The notes: generated by a model not told the origin, from the letters alone. A DNA stretch of 64,000 nucleotides from Adhaeretor mobilis (GCF_007741515.1 NZ_CP036263.1:682001-746000); one strand, 5' to 3'. Shown: positions 1 through 9,233, counted from the first letter of the stretch. Numbers and translations are program-made.

Positions 1-138
1 ACGCTGATAATTCTGTTCTTCTACAAAATGTTAGGCGGCTATTACTTTGTCGAAGGTGAGTACGTCACGCGTTCGCATCGCAGGCGTCGTGGGTACGGAA
101 GCCGCAAGCGGTACGACACTGCTGCGTATGAGGATTAG
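1..138 (+). CDS. C-terminal tail of an unknown protein (partial)
   Basis: The first frame is open from the window edge to a TAG at 136-138, giving a 45-residue tail. It starts with a hydrophobic stretch (TLIILFFYKMLGGYYF) and ends in a strongly basic segment (RSHRRRRGYGSRKRY) followed by an acidic end. This is what the end of an inner-membrane protein with a positively charged cytoplasmic tail would look like. A long hairpin follows directly after the stop, which supports this being a real gene end. The family cannot be told from the tail. Confidence 0.5.
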   Translation, partial: TLIILFFYKMLGGYYFVEGEYVTRSHRRRRGYGSRKRYDTAAYED

Positions 139-195
139 CTAGTAGGTTGTTAGGGAATGGGATTTGTTGCAAACCCCGATTCCCTAACTCACTAG
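139..195. terminator. Long hairpin between convergent genes, probable bidirectional terminator
   Basis: A 10-bp perfect inverted repeat (gttagggaat at 149-158, attccctaac at 179-188) is extended outward by ctagt/actag (139-143, 191-195) and inward by ggg/ccc and tttg/caaa pairs. It sits immediately after the stop of the plus-strand gene and downstream of the minus-strand TadG-like gene. There is no clear T-run, so it may be a structural barrier or an intergenic repeat and not a classical intrinsic terminator. Confidence 0.5.
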
Positions 196-345
196 TATCT
201 CATCCCCTCATACCTATTCCCCCTACAGAATGACAGCCGGCGACATCTAGCGCGGTCCAGGACACGGTAACCGCGGTTCGACGCCGCCAGCTGTCTTGGG
301 GCGAGTCAGGTTGTGAAGCCCGAGGTCCTAAACCATATTTTCTGT

Positions 346-2112
346 CTACTCTGCTGTCAATTCGAAGACGAGTTTCGGTGGCGGAACTTTTGCTGCAATC
401 TGACGGAAGGCACCCATCAGGTCGCCTTCCATCTCCGCAATGGTCGTTCCGCCGGGTACATTAATGTAAACACCTTGGCCGGCATGGGCGATAGCCTTCA
501 TGAGGTTGCGATCTGCACCGGCACCCACGGCCATCGTGTGCAGCGTGATGCCACGCTTGGCCGCTTCGGTGGCTTCCCAAAACGCGTATTGCTTCTTCCA
601 GTCGTTGGTTGAGTAGTCGGCATTGCCATCGCCGTCGTAGTCAGTCCAATCGTCCCATTCAAAGCTCGAAGGCAAGCTCCATCCCGAGGGGCCTTGGTTG
701 GTTTGACCATCGGTCATGATGAGCATCGTTGGCCGAGCACCGTAGCGTACATGTCCATCGTCCTGAGGATCGCTCGATGACCCGATCAACAGTTCATGCG
801 CTTTGAGCACACCATCGCCCATGCCTGTCCAGCCGTCGTAGTCACCCGCTTGATGACGGCGTTGGATGGTATCGATCGTGGCGTAGTCGTTGGTGATGGG
901 ATCGTCGCTAATGTCGATGTCTACTTCACCATCGAAATGGCTCCACTCCTTAACGGCGTAGGCACCGTAGCTGACAAGGCCCAGTTCATCGCCAAAGTCG
1001 AGCTCGGTGAGGAAATCGCAGAACAGCGACGCACCGTTCTTGATCGCATTGAACGGATAGTGAGGCATCCGCCACATGTCCTCCGAATGGGTACGACTGT
1101 AGCGATTTTCCTGCAGGTAATTCATCATCGTGCGATAGCCGTACTTCTTGCGGTAAGGCCCACTTATCCGGCGGGTGTGATTGATATAGTCCTTCCAGAG
1201 GGAATCGCTATAGCTTGCACTAGGCTGCGGTCGTGGCGAACCATCGCTGTAGCGGCCAGCTTGTGGGAACGGGTACTTGGGGGTGCCATCCGAATAGCGC
1301 GCACCGACTTGGAGGTAATTGAATATGGTGTTAGTATTGCTGCTGTTGTAGTAAATGCCGGCGTGGGAATCGATCCGCCCGAATGCCGACAAGCACTTGG
1401 GATTGCCGGTGTTACTCCACCGAACGTCCGCAGCGACCAGCGAATCCCACATCGCGTCGAGCGAGTCTTCCACGGCCGATTGCCCGAGCGAGTTGATGCT
1501 ATTTAGCGAGCTGTCGTCGTTCATCGAGGCAGAGAAGTCGAGCACGACCACGAGGTCACGCGCCTCAACAAACGCCGTGGCTGAGGTTTGCAGTGGTACC
1601 GTCGAACGACCCACCGCCCAGCCGAAGGCCAATGGCAACTGGCCATCGGGGGCCTCCACATCTTCGTCCGTACGACGGGCGACCACTTGCACGACGTTGT
1701 AGGGTGAGGCGTCCCATACAATGGGCCACGTGTGTGTCGCTTCGTTGTAGGCTCGCTTGCCGAATCGCACATCGGTAGCAGGGTTAATGTAGACGCCATT
1801 TGCAGCAGCGACTTGCTCTGCCATGGCGCGTGCCGCATCCGCAGCAATAGAGTTCGCGTCGAGATCGACCGAGCCATCGCCCGAACCAGCAGCGTAAACC
1901 GCAGCAGTGATTTCCTGAGCAGCAGCCAAGGCGGCAGCGTCCACGCCGTTTTGCATACGCGTTTCTGTGAGAACCATGCGGCCCGTATCGACAGACATGG
2001 CCACGAAGGCGAATACGACGCACAAGCAAAAGCCGGTAAGCACCACGGCGATGCCGCGACGAGGGGCCCGTGCGAGCCCCAATATCATGTTGTTCTTAGT
2101 CGTGATGTTCAT
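346..2112 (-). CDS. TadG-like protein with von Willebrand factor A domain
   Basis: This 588-residue protein has an N-terminal hydrophobic helix (about residues 20-45, GIAVVLTGFCLCVVFAF) followed by a TadE/TadG-type helical segment ending in DAAALAAA. A vWA domain begins near residue 190 with the metal-binding motif DFSAS and has a later MTDG segment (IMTDGQTNQG). About 180 Tyr-, Ser- and Pro-rich residues are inserted early in the vWA domain. TadG-family proteins are anchored in the membrane and act with Flp pilus or surface-attachment systems; the vWA domain suggests metal-dependent protein binding outside the cell. The ATG at 2112 is preceded by ttggaggcacct, a good ribosome site; a TTG at 2124 overlaps that site and is less likely. 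It is the last of three genes in the same direction. No Tad ATPase or secretin is in the window. Confidence 0.8.
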   Translation of the reverse strand: MNITTKNNMILGLARAPRRGIAVVLTGFCLCVVFAFVAMSVDTGRMVLTETRMQNGVDAAALAAAQEITAAVYAAGSGDGSVDLDANSIAADAARAMAEQVAAANGVYINPATDVRFGKRAYNEATHTWPIVWDASPYNVVQVVARRTDEDVEAPDGQLPLAFGWAVGRSTVPLQTSATAFVEARDLVVVLDFSASMNDDSSLNSINSLGQSAVEDSLDAMWDSLVAADVRWSNTGNPKCLSAFGRIDSHAGIYYNSSNTNTIFNYLQVGARYSDGTPKYPFPQAGRYSDGSPRPQPSASYSDSLWKDYINHTRRISGPYRKKYGYRTMMNYLQENRYSRTHSEDMWRMPHYPFNAIKNGASLFCDFLTELDFGDELGLVSYGAYAVKEWSHFDGEVDIDISDDPITNDYATIDTIQRRHQAGDYDGWTGMGDGVLKAHELLIGSSSDPQDDGHVRYGARPTMLIMTDGQTNQGPSGWSLPSSFEWDDWTDYDGDGNADYSTNDWKKQYAFWEATEAAKRGITLHTMAVGAGADRNLMKAIAHAGQGVYINVPGGTTIAEMEGDLMGAFRQIAAKVPPPKLVFELTAE

Positions 2113-2183
2113 AGGTGCCTCCAACGGCCAGCTGCGTATAACTGTGACAAAGTCCTGTAAGTTTCGATCAATAGTTGCATTGG

Positions 2184-2663
2184 CTATTCGGAATAGGTCA
2201 ACCGTCCATTTCGAAAGGTGATCGAAGCGGTCAAGGTGTAGTCGTTGTCCTCCGGGACTGGCGTATAACTTACCGAAGAGTAAGGGGTTTCCACGGTCAC
2301 ATCGAATAGCTTCAAGTCGTTTGCCGGATCGTCGAGATTGAAATTCAGGTCAGGATTATTGTGATCGCGGATAAGCACATCGATCGAATCGCGATCCATC
2401 CCTGCCGAAGCAAGGTAGTTCTTCACGTCATTAGCGATCTTACTGTTGGCAGTTTCACCACCAGTGAGCATGCCGACGCGATCCATCGACGCGAAGCGAG
2501 CCCCTTCGCGAGCGGCCGTTTGCAGCAGGTTTTGAGCGTTGTAGACGCGGCTTAGCTCAATGAGCCCGACGGCAATCGCCAGCAGAACTGGCGCAACGAC
2601 GGCAAACTCTACCGCCACGGCCCCGAGTCGCGAGCCATTTTTCATTGGTTTAATACGGTACAT
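2184..2663 (-). CDS. TadE-like envelope protein
   Basis: The 159-residue product has the TadE signature: a short basic start, then the motif GAVAVEFAVVAPVLLAIAVG leading into a single membrane helix and an amphipathic stretch (NLLQTAAREGARFAS). TadE proteins are pseudopilin-like and are processed after a Glu in an EF/EFA context, matching VEFA here. A ribosome site (ttggag) lies about nine bases before the ATG. The gene lies between a second TadE-like gene upstream and the vWA TadG-like gene downstream, so the three probably form one transcript and one surface complex. The exact structure built cannot be told from sequence. Confidence 0.8.
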   Translation of the reverse strand: MYRIKPMKNGSRLGAVAVEFAVVAPVLLAIAVGLIELSRVYNAQNLLQTAAREGARFASMDRVGMLTGGETANSKIANDVKNYLASAGMDRDSIDVLIRDHNNPDLNFNLDDPANDLKLFDVTVETPYSSVSYTPVPEDNDYTLTASITFRNGRLTYSE

Positions 2664-2761
2664 TTTTGAGACTCCAAGAGGGGACGAGGCGATTAGGTAA
2701 TGGATAGGTGAGCGGAGGTTGTTAGGTAGGTCTCTAGAGCAAAAAGAATTTCGTAGTGGAA

Positions 2762-3268
2762 TTATTCGTGACGGATAAACGATTGACCGCCCAGCACAAC
2801 GCCACTCATAAAGGGCATCGGCACTAGCGCGATGTCGTTATAAGGAATCGTCGCACGCACAACGATTAACTGACGCGGCTCGGCATTGGCGACTTCCACG
2901 CCCGGCATGGCTTCGATTTCACTAGCGTCGGATCCATCGGAGTCGGGCGTGTCCATGCTGCTGGCATCGTTCACAAACACGTTGAGCGAATCCGTCGAAA
3001 TAGCTGAGCCGAGAGTCTGGTGCACGCGTTGCGAGACTTGGGCGGTGGTGGTCCCTTCGGTCGAACCGAGCCGGGCGCCACTACGACAAGCACTTTGCAT
3101 CAGATTAGCTACCATCTGCGCGTGACCCAGCTCGATGAGCGCAAGCACGAAGAAGAACAGGATCGGCAATACGAAAGCTGCTTCCACGGCAGACGTGCCA
3201 CGGCAAATCTCGCTTTGTTTGCGACTTAGCAAGGTGCGACGGGATTCGCTGTGTATTGGATGGGGCAT
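2762..3268 (-). CDS. TadE-like envelope protein, first gene of the tadE-tadE-tadG cluster
   Basis: This 168-residue protein has the TadE pattern GTSAVEAAFVLPILFFFVLA near residue 25, one membrane helix, then NLMQSACRSGARLGS, parallel to the next gene. The C-terminal part is predicted to be outside the membrane and ends VVLGGQSFIRHE. A ggGAG ribosome site is ten bases before the ATG. It heads the minus-strand cluster; 98 bases separate it from the next TadE gene. Two TadE-type genes plus a TadG-type gene is a common minimal arrangement in planctomycetes. Confidence 0.8.
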   Translation of the reverse strand: MPHPIHSESRRTLLSRKQSEICRGTSAVEAAFVLPILFFFVLALIELGHAQMVANLMQSACRSGARLGSTEGTTTAQVSQRVHQTLGSAISTDSLNVFVNDASSMDTPDSDGSDASEIEAMPGVEVANAEPRQLIVVRATIPYNDIALVPMPFMSGVVLGGQSFIRHE

Positions 3269-3815
3269 GGCAGGAAACTCCCGCGATTGTCATGCGCAAG
3301 CCTCAGCGCAGGCAACTTGGGTGGCGGTTCGAATTCAGTGAAATGGACTCAGGAAAAGTGTTGCGCCACTCGTGCTTTCTTGGCAGTCGTGCCGCGGTAG
3401 CCGAAATCGTTGAAAAGGGCAGATGGAATTGTCTGTGGAGTTCCGGCTATTAGAATCCTATGTCAATAATCTCAGGCCGGTCGGAAGATTCCTAGAAAAC
3501 TAATATTGGGGACTTTCCGCCACTGACGCCCAATGAAAGTCGAGGCGAGAATGCAACAGTAAGTGCAACAACTCGGCATTTTTTCGGACATGCGAACTCG
3601 AAAGCCCCGCGTAGAAACGCTCGGGACACAGGATTGCGTAGGCTAGAACGAGTTGTACACGTTCCGGCCTACCTCTTACCGACCTCTGCGCCTCCCCGTG
3701 AAACTACAATTGCCTACCTATTTTACTTGTCCCTCGCTCTCTGGCGTGTTAAAAACAATGATCGGGGAGTGGGCGGATTGGGTCGGGCATCTTCAGGTGG
3801 ACAGGCGACACTGGC
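3269..3815. other. Intergenic region between divergent tad cluster and FHA gene
   Basis: This 547-base stretch must hold the promoters of the minus-strand tad cluster and the plus-strand FHA gene. Small open frames in it have no ribosome sites or recognisable protein features. I see no repeat, tRNA or convincing promoter consensus. Confidence 0.4.
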
Positions 3816-4499
3816 GTGACAAACGGCGAAATCACTCTGCGCGTGCTCGATGGCGCTGACCGCGGGGATGTTTACGAAACCCTCGAGACGCCGATCACGA
3901 TCGGGCGGGAGGAAGGCAACACCGTCCAGTTGCATGACGAACGCATTAGCCGCTTCCATCTCAAAATCCAGGAAGATCGCGACAAGCTGGTTCTCACCGA
4001 CCTGGAAAGCACCAACGGCACGCGAGTCAACGGCGAGGATACGCACCTGCGGATTCTGCGTTACGGCGATGTGATTACTCTGGGCCGTTCCGTATTACTC
4101 TTCGGCACCCGCAAGCAAATCGCAAGTCGTTTGGAAGAACTTCGCGGCGGTCTGGGCGACACGAACGAGATCACCGCGGACGAAATCTCTGCTCAGGCAG
4201 CCGACTCGAAATCCATGAGTTTTGCCTTCCGCCTAGGTTCTTCAGAAGACCTGCAAAGCACGCTTCACATCCCCAGCCCGCCTGACTTGCCGGAGTCGCT
4301 CAGTCCGGGCCAAGCGGCGCAAGTATCCGAGTTACTGGAATACCTCCACCTTCGTGCTCGTCAGCTTTTGCAAAACGCCGTGGTCGAAGAAAACACCGGC
4401 CGCGTCGTGATCCCGCTCGCCTACTGGCAAGATCTCTTGGAAATGCAATCGCAACTGGCAGAGTACATGCGCAGGATTGGGGAGCCCGGGCAGAAGTAG
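3816..4499 (+). CDS. FHA-domain protein
   Basis: A forkhead-associated domain occupies residues about 5-95 and has the expected key residues: ITIGREEGN (Gly-Arg), ISRFHLKI (Ser-x-x-His) and LESTNGTRVNGE (Asn-Gly). FHA domains bind phosphothreonine peptides, so this is probably a reader of Ser/Thr kinase signalling. The C-terminal 100 residues are helical with no known domain (LLEYLHLRARQLLQNAVVEE). The start is a GTG; the upstream sequence has only a weak ribosome site. No kinase is adjacent, so the partner is unknown. Confidence 0.85.
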   Translation: MTNGEITLRVLDGADRGDVYETLETPITIGREEGNTVQLHDERISRFHLKIQEDRDKLVLTDLESTNGTRVNGEDTHLRILRYGDVITLGRSVLLFGTRKQIASRLEELRGGLGDTNEITADEISAQAADSKSMSFAFRLGSSEDLQSTLHIPSPPDLPESLSPGQAAQVSELLEYLHLRARQLLQNAVVEENTGRVVIPLAYWQDLLEMQSQLAEYMRRIGEPGQK

Positions 4500-4511
4500 C
4501 TTTATGGTCCT

Positions 4512-4537
4512 CGTTCCCACGCTCCCGCGTGGGAACG
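4512..4537. repeat. Hairpin repeat, copy A (cgttcccacgc-tccc-gcgtgggaacg)
   Basis: Two perfect 11-base arms, cgttcccacgc at 4512-4522 and gcgtgggaacg at 4527-4537, enclose a 4-base loop. The same hairpin recurs in reverse orientation at 5142-5167, on the other side of the membrane protein gene. It lies just after the FHA gene stop and could act as a terminator. Confidence 0.75.
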
Positions 4538-4592
4538 CAAGAGCCAGCCGCTCTGCGGCGATTGCACTCCATTTCGCTATGAATCTTCAACT

Positions 4593-5066
4593 TCATCCTA
4601 GCGACGCCCAAGGGTTCTCTACTCTATCCTCATCCTCAATCTCAATCGTTTGGCTAGATGACCCTACCGGTAAGAACGCAACTGCCATCAGTAAAAAGTA
4701 GGCACCGTAAATCGCTAAGAACACTCGGAGGTCCCCTGGCTGAACCTCTACTCCACTCAGGCCGATCCCTATTCCTCCCGCCTCAAACAACGCGAGTATC
4801 AATAACGCAGGAACGAAGAAAAAAAGCCTCCAAGAGATAGTTTGACCAGCAGCCAGCTCGTGTAAACGTCGCCTTCCAACTAAAATACGAAGCACGAAGA
4901 AGGCCAAGGGCAGCCCAGCGATAAGCATGACATCCAAGAATGCGTTCCTATTGATTAGTCCCCCTTTTCCAAAAATTGCGTCTGAGAGGGCTGTCACCAA
5001 GATCACAAAGGCAGGCAGTACGCCGTCCCAGAAAACAAGCGGTGCAATCCACTTCAGATATCTCAT
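4593..5066 (-). CDS. Unknown membrane protein, four predicted helices
   Basis: The 157-residue product has four hydrophobic segments, starting KWIAPLVFWDGVLPAFVILV, then LDVMLIAGLPLAFFVLRIL, LFFFVPALLILALF and FLAIYGAYFLLMAVAFL, with an acidic C-terminal tail. I do not recognise the family. The ATG at 5066 has aggt seven bases upstream; a GTG at 5081 would add five residues. The gene stands alone on the minus strand between two inverted copies of the same hairpin repeat. Confidence 0.55.
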   Translation of the reverse strand: MRYLKWIAPLVFWDGVLPAFVILVTALSDAIFGKGGLINRNAFLDVMLIAGLPLAFFVLRILVGRRRLHELAAGQTISWRLFFFVPALLILALFEAGGIGIGLSGVEVQPGDLRVFLAIYGAYFLLMAVAFLPVGSSSQTIEIEDEDRVENPWASLG

Positions 5067-5141
5067 GCCCCGACCTATCACGTTGAGTTCAACTCATTCC
5101 ACGATTATACAACGTCAGTGCCGCTGAGCGGCTGGATATTG

Positions 5142-5167
5142 CGTTCCCACGCAGGAGCGTGGGAACG
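5142..5167. repeat. Hairpin repeat, copy B, inverted relative to copy A
   Basis: Arms cgttcccacgc (5142-5152) and gcgtgggaacg (5157-5167) are perfect 11-mers with loop agga. Read on the minus strand the loop is tcct, close to the tccc of copy A, so the two copies face each other across 600 bases. Confidence 0.75.
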
Positions 5168-5174
5168 AGGCTTG

Positions 5175-5210
5175 GATTCTTTGGTCGGCGAGCCTCCCGT
5201 CGGAATGACA
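5175..5210. repeat. Half copy of a dispersed repeat also found near 21.36 kb
   Basis: The stretch from ggattctttggtcggcg through cctcccgtcggaatgac closely matches 21359-21393 (ggattcctcggtcggct through cctcccttcggaatgac), about 31 of 36 bases. Here only one arm is present; at 21.3 kb both arms form a hairpin. Confidence 0.55.
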
Positions 5211-5323
5211 TGAGCCCCGTGACATCACGGCAGGGCAGTAGGTACAATCACGGTTCACGTGTAATGACTACCCCATGGATCGGGGTCGGGGACGACCCGG
5301 CTCTCTAGCTGCTCCTCACTGTT

Positions 5324-8300
5324 ATGCCCGCTCCCTCGTTCGTTCATCTTCACTGCCATAGCCATTACAGTTTGCTTGACGGAGCGAGTCCCATCGGCGG
5401 GCTGGTCAATCGGGCGAAAGAGCTGGGCATGAATGCGCTAGCGCTGACCGACCACGGCAATCTCTATGGCTCGCTGCAGTTTTACAAAGCGGCCAAAGCG
5501 GCAGGCATCAATCCGGTACTCGGTTACGAGGCATACGTGGCACCGGGCAGTCGGCACGACCACAGCGGCGCCGCCTCCAGCAAGGCGGCCAGCTATCATC
5601 TGACGCTGCTTGCCAAGAATGCCACCGGGTTTCGTAACCTCGTAAAGATGGCTAGCAGTGCTTACTTGGAAGGCTTCTATCACAAGCCTCGCATCGATCG
5701 CGACTTGCTAGAAGCGCACAGCGAAGGAATCATCTGCTTGAGCGGTTGCGTATCGGGTGAATTCTCCCGCTCGCTACTCAATGGGAACGAGGGCCCGCTG
5801 GAGGAGCAAATCGTTGCCGCGAAAGAAATCGCCGGCTGGTTTCACGGGGTATTCGATGATCGCTACTTCATCGAAGTGCAAGACAACGGCGTAGAGATCC
5901 AGCGTCTCGCGAAAGAGGCAGCAGTCATCGTGGCCAACCAAATGGGCTTGCCGATGGTTGCCACTAGCGATGCTCACTATGTGAACCAAGAAGATGCCGA
6001 GGCCCAAGACGTACTGCTGTGCATCAATACGGGCAAGTTCCGCACGGACACAAACCGCATGAAGATGGAGGGCGATCAGTTCTTCCTGCGCAGTGCGGAC
6101 CAGATGTTTGAAGCGCTGCCCGATATGGCAGAAGCTTTGGGACGCTCGCAAGAGATTGCCGATTCGGTGGACATCGACCTGGAACTAGGCAAACGCCATT
6201 TCCCCACGTTTAAGCCGCCCGAAGAAAAGAACTCTCAGGAGTATCTGCACGAGCTGTGCGTGGAGGGGCTCAAAGAGCGCTATGCGAAAGCGACGCATCG
6301 CTGGAAGGACGAGGATCCGGCCACGGGAGAGCTCTCCCAAGAAGTACATGACCGGCTTGATCGCGAGCTGGGCGTGATCAACAAGCTAGGATTTCCTGAT
6401 TACTTCCTCATCGTATGGGACTTCGTGCGATTCGCTGTACGCGAGAGTATACCCTGCACGGCACGCGGTTCGGGCGTGGGCTCACTGGTTTGCTACGCCC
6501 TGAAGATGAGTCACGTCTGTCCGCTGGACTACGACCTGCTGTTCGAGCGGTTCCTCGACGAAAATCGCTTAGAAGCGCCTGATATCGATATCGACTTCTG
6601 CAAGGAACGCCGCGGCGAAGTCATTCAATACGTGAAGGATAAGTACGGCGAAGCGAACGTCGCACAAATTGGCACGTTCGGCACGCTGGCTGCACGGGCG
6701 GCCATCCGCGATGTGGGCCGTACGATGAGTATCCCGATTTTCCGCGTGGATCAAATCGTCGGCATGGTGCCTGATCAGTTGGGCATTTCGATCGACAAAG
6801 CGTTGGAAACCTCTGACGAACTCAACAAGACCTACGAAGCCGACCCGGAAATCCACGAGCTGCTGGACCTCGCCCGCAAAATCGAAGGCCTAGCACGCAA
6901 CGTAGGCACGCATGCCGCGGCTGTGGTCATCGCTGAAAAGCCGGTCGACGAGTACGTGCCCCTACAACGCGTGAAGGGCAAGACGGAAATCATCACTCAA
7001 TGGGCGATGAACGACGTCGAAGAGGCCGGCCTGCTGAAGATGGACTTCCTGGGATTGCGGAATCTCACGATCCTTGCCCGCACCGTCGATCTCGTCGAGC
7101 AATCGCAAGGCAAGCGAATCGACCCGCACGATTTCCCGCTCGACGACCAGGAAAGCTACGCACTGCTGTGTCGTGGCGAAACGAAAGGCATCTTCCAACT
7201 TGAGTCGGGCGGCATTCGCGATCTGCTGCAACGCATGAAGCCCGACCACTTCCGCGACATTATCGCTACCGCGGCACTTTATCGTCCTGGCCCGCTCGAA
7301 GGGGGCATGGTCGATCAGTACATCGAGGTCAAGCATGGTCGCAAGCCGGCGGAATACCCGCACCCGTTGATGGAAGACATCCTGGAGGAAACTCATGGCG
7401 TGATGGTTTACCAGGAGCAGGTCATGCGGATTCTCAATCGGCTTGGTGGCATTCAGCTCTCCAATGCGTACACGTGCATCAAAGCAATCAGCAAGAAAAA
7501 GCTGCCCATGATCGCGAAGTATCGCGAGGAGTTCATCAACGGTGCAACGGAACAAGGGCTCGACAAGAAGAAGGCAGTTGAACTGTTCGAAATGATCGAG
7601 AAGTTCGCCGGCTACGGTTTCAACAAGAGCCATTCGACGGCCTATGCCTTGATCGCCTACCAAACGGCCTACCTAAAAGCGCACTACCCGGTGGAGTTCA
7701 TGGCGGCACTCCTCTCCTGCGATATCCCGGGGAGAAACTTTAAAAGCAAGGATGCGCTCGTCGAGCATCTGGAAGACTGCCGGCGTATGGATATTGAAGT
7801 CGTACCCCCGAGTGTGAACGCCGGGGAGCCTGAGTTCCGAGTTGAGGGTGAGAAGATTCACTTCGGCCTGAGCGCTGTCAAGGCGTGCGGTGGTGCGGCT
7901 GCGGAGTCGATCCAACGAGAACGAGAAGCAGGTGGCCCGTACAAAAGTATCTTCGACTTCTGTGAACGCATCGACGCAGCCGATTGCAATCGAGCCACGA
8001 TTGAGGCACTCGTGAAAAGTGGTGCATTCGATGAATTGGGCGGCAATCGGGCCCAGTACCTCGCAGCACTCGACCGCGCCATGCAAGCCGGAGCCGCAGC
8101 CGCCGACAATCGCAAGAGCGGTCAGAAAGGCTTGTTTGACGACGTTGAGGAAGAGGAAACCGTGACCGACGCCTCGCTCGATCTACCGGCAATGACTGCG
8201 TGGCCAGAGAAAGAACAACTTGTGTTGGAGAAGGAAGTCCTCGGCTTCTATCTCAGTAGTCATCCGCTGGCTGAGTTCGAGACGACGCTGCGAACCTTTT

Positions 8301-8926
8301 GTACGCACTCCAGTAAGTCGATCGGTGCGCTAGAGCATCGCGACGAGGTGCTCATGGGCGGCATGCTGGCGGCGATCAAGCTTTCGCACACCAAGAATCC
8401 TCGCCCGGGACAAGTTCACACCAAGTACGCCATGTGGGATTTGGAAGATCTCGACGGCATTACTCGCTGTATCATGTGGCCGGAGCAATTTGCTGAATTC
8501 GGCGAGCATGTCGAGGGGGACGCCATTCTCGCGATCAAAGGCAAAGTCGATCGTCGCCCCGGTGCGGAAGAAGTAAACCTGATCGTTGACGAGCTCATTC
8601 CTATCGCTGAGCTGCCCGAAAAGTACAGCAGCGGCGTCGTTATTCGCGTGGAAGAGGAGAAGCACGGTGAACAGGCACTCAAGCAATTACGGGAAATCCT
8701 AAGGGGCTACCCGGGCCGCAAGAAACTCAAGCTACGACTCGACCTAGCACGCGGCGGGCACTTGTGGCTGGACAGCCAATGGCAAGGCGTGGACCTGACC
8801 AGCGAATGCCGCGATCGGGTCGATGGACTTCTCGGCCCAGGCAACCTCCAACTACAGACCGCTCGTCCGCAGCCTTCCCAAAGAAACGGCAACCGACAAA
8901 AGAAGTGGCAGAAAGGGCGTGGCTAG
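5324..8926 (+). CDS. dnaE: DNA polymerase III alpha subunit
   Basis: This 1200-residue protein is the replicative polymerase catalytic subunit. The PHP domain opens with HLHCHSHYSLLDGA and ALTDHGNLYGS, which keeps the His residues of that metal-binding fold. The palm carries catalytic aspartates in PDIDIDFCKERR (about residue 420), followed by fingers and a helix-hairpin-helix region (GYGFNKSHSTAYALIAYQTA near residue 765). An OB fold follows near residues 1010-1100 (VLMGGMLAAIKLS). Length and order match DnaE1-type enzymes. The gene stands alone with over 250 bases of upstream sequence. A Lys/Arg/Gln-rich end (QPSQRNGNRQKKWQKGRG) is slightly unusual and may be disordered. Confidence 0.97.
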   Translation: MPAPSFVHLHCHSHYSLLDGASPIGGLVNRAKELGMNALALTDHGNLYGSLQFYKAAKAAGINPVLGYEAYVAPGSRHDHSGAASSKAASYHLTLLAKNATGFRNLVKMASSAYLEGFYHKPRIDRDLLEAHSEGIICLSGCVSGEFSRSLLNGNEGPLEEQIVAAKEIAGWFHGVFDDRYFIEVQDNGVEIQRLAKEAAVIVANQMGLPMVATSDAHYVNQEDAEAQDVLLCINTGKFRTDTNRMKMEGDQFFLRSADQMFEALPDMAEALGRSQEIADSVDIDLELGKRHFPTFKPPEEKNSQEYLHELCVEGLKERYAKATHRWKDEDPATGELSQEVHDRLDRELGVINKLGFPDYFLIVWDFVRFAVRESIPCTARGSGVGSLVCYALKMSHVCPLDYDLLFERFLDENRLEAPDIDIDFCKERRGEVIQYVKDKYGEANVAQIGTFGTLAARAAIRDVGRTMSIPIFRVDQIVGMVPDQLGISIDKALETSDELNKTYEADPEIHELLDLARKIEGLARNVGTHAAAVVIAEKPVDEYVPLQRVKGKTEIITQWAMNDVEEAGLLKMDFLGLRNLTILARTVDLVEQSQGKRIDPHDFPLDDQESYALLCRGETKGIFQLESGGIRDLLQRMKPDHFRDIIATAALYRPGPLEGGMVDQYIEVKHGRKPAEYPHPLMEDILEETHGVMVYQEQVMRILNRLGGIQLSNAYTCIKAISKKKLPMIAKYREEFINGATEQGLDKKKAVELFEMIEKFAGYGFNKSHSTAYALIAYQTAYLKAHYPVEFMAALLSCDIPGRNFKSKDALVEHLEDCRRMDIEVVPPSVNAGEPEFRVEGEKIHFGLSAVKACGGAAAESIQREREAGGPYKSIFDFCERIDAADCNRATIEALVKSGAFDELGGNRAQYLAALDRAMQAGAAAADNRKSGQKGLFDDVEEEETVTDASLDLPAMTAWPEKEQLVLEKEVLGFYLSSHPLAEFETTLRTFCTHSSKSIGALEHRDEVLMGGMLAAIKLSHTKNPRPGQVHTKYAMWDLEDLDGITRCIMWPEQFAEFGEHVEGDAILAIKGKVDRRPGAEEVNLIVDELIPIAELPEKYSSGVVIRVEEEKHGEQALKQLREILRGYPGRKKLKLRLDLARGGHLWLDSQWQGVDLTSECRDRVDGLLGPGNLQLQTARPQPSQRNGNRQKKWQKGRG

Positions 8927-9233
8927 CGGGTGTTCGCTGACTATGATGGAAGCCTTAGTATTCGAACCACAGAGGACCAATGGGACGCGGATGAATGCAG
9001 ATTGGCCTGATAAACGCCGATCAAAAATCGAGAAAGAAGAAAATTACTGCTGGCGAAATTAACTGATTGAGAAAGCCGCAAGGATCCGCTCAATCAGCGT
9101 CTGTCCGTATTGCATCTCTAGGCCATGCTCAGACAGATTGCCCAATTTATTTCTCTCCGTGATCTCTGTGCCCTCTGTGGTTCAAATACATTGTGTTACC
9201 CAACACTCATTAGGCAACTATTACTAGGCAACT
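8927..9233. repeat. Intergenic region holding a degraded inverted-repeat element
   Basis: The arms gaaccacagagg (8964-8975) and cctctgtggttc (9172-9183) are perfect 12-base inverted repeats 220 bases apart. Inside are gacgcggatgaatgcag and gattggcctgataaacgccg on one side and ctctccgtgatctctgtgcc on the other, typical of non-coding repeats scattered through environmental bacterial genomes. No gene is visible. The rest should include the promoter of the decarboxylase gene. Confidence 0.6.

Noticed and set aside
796..1506. Long open frame on the plus strand opposite the TadG-like gene
   Set aside because: It is antisense to a gene with clear domains and has no recognisable motif or ribosome site.
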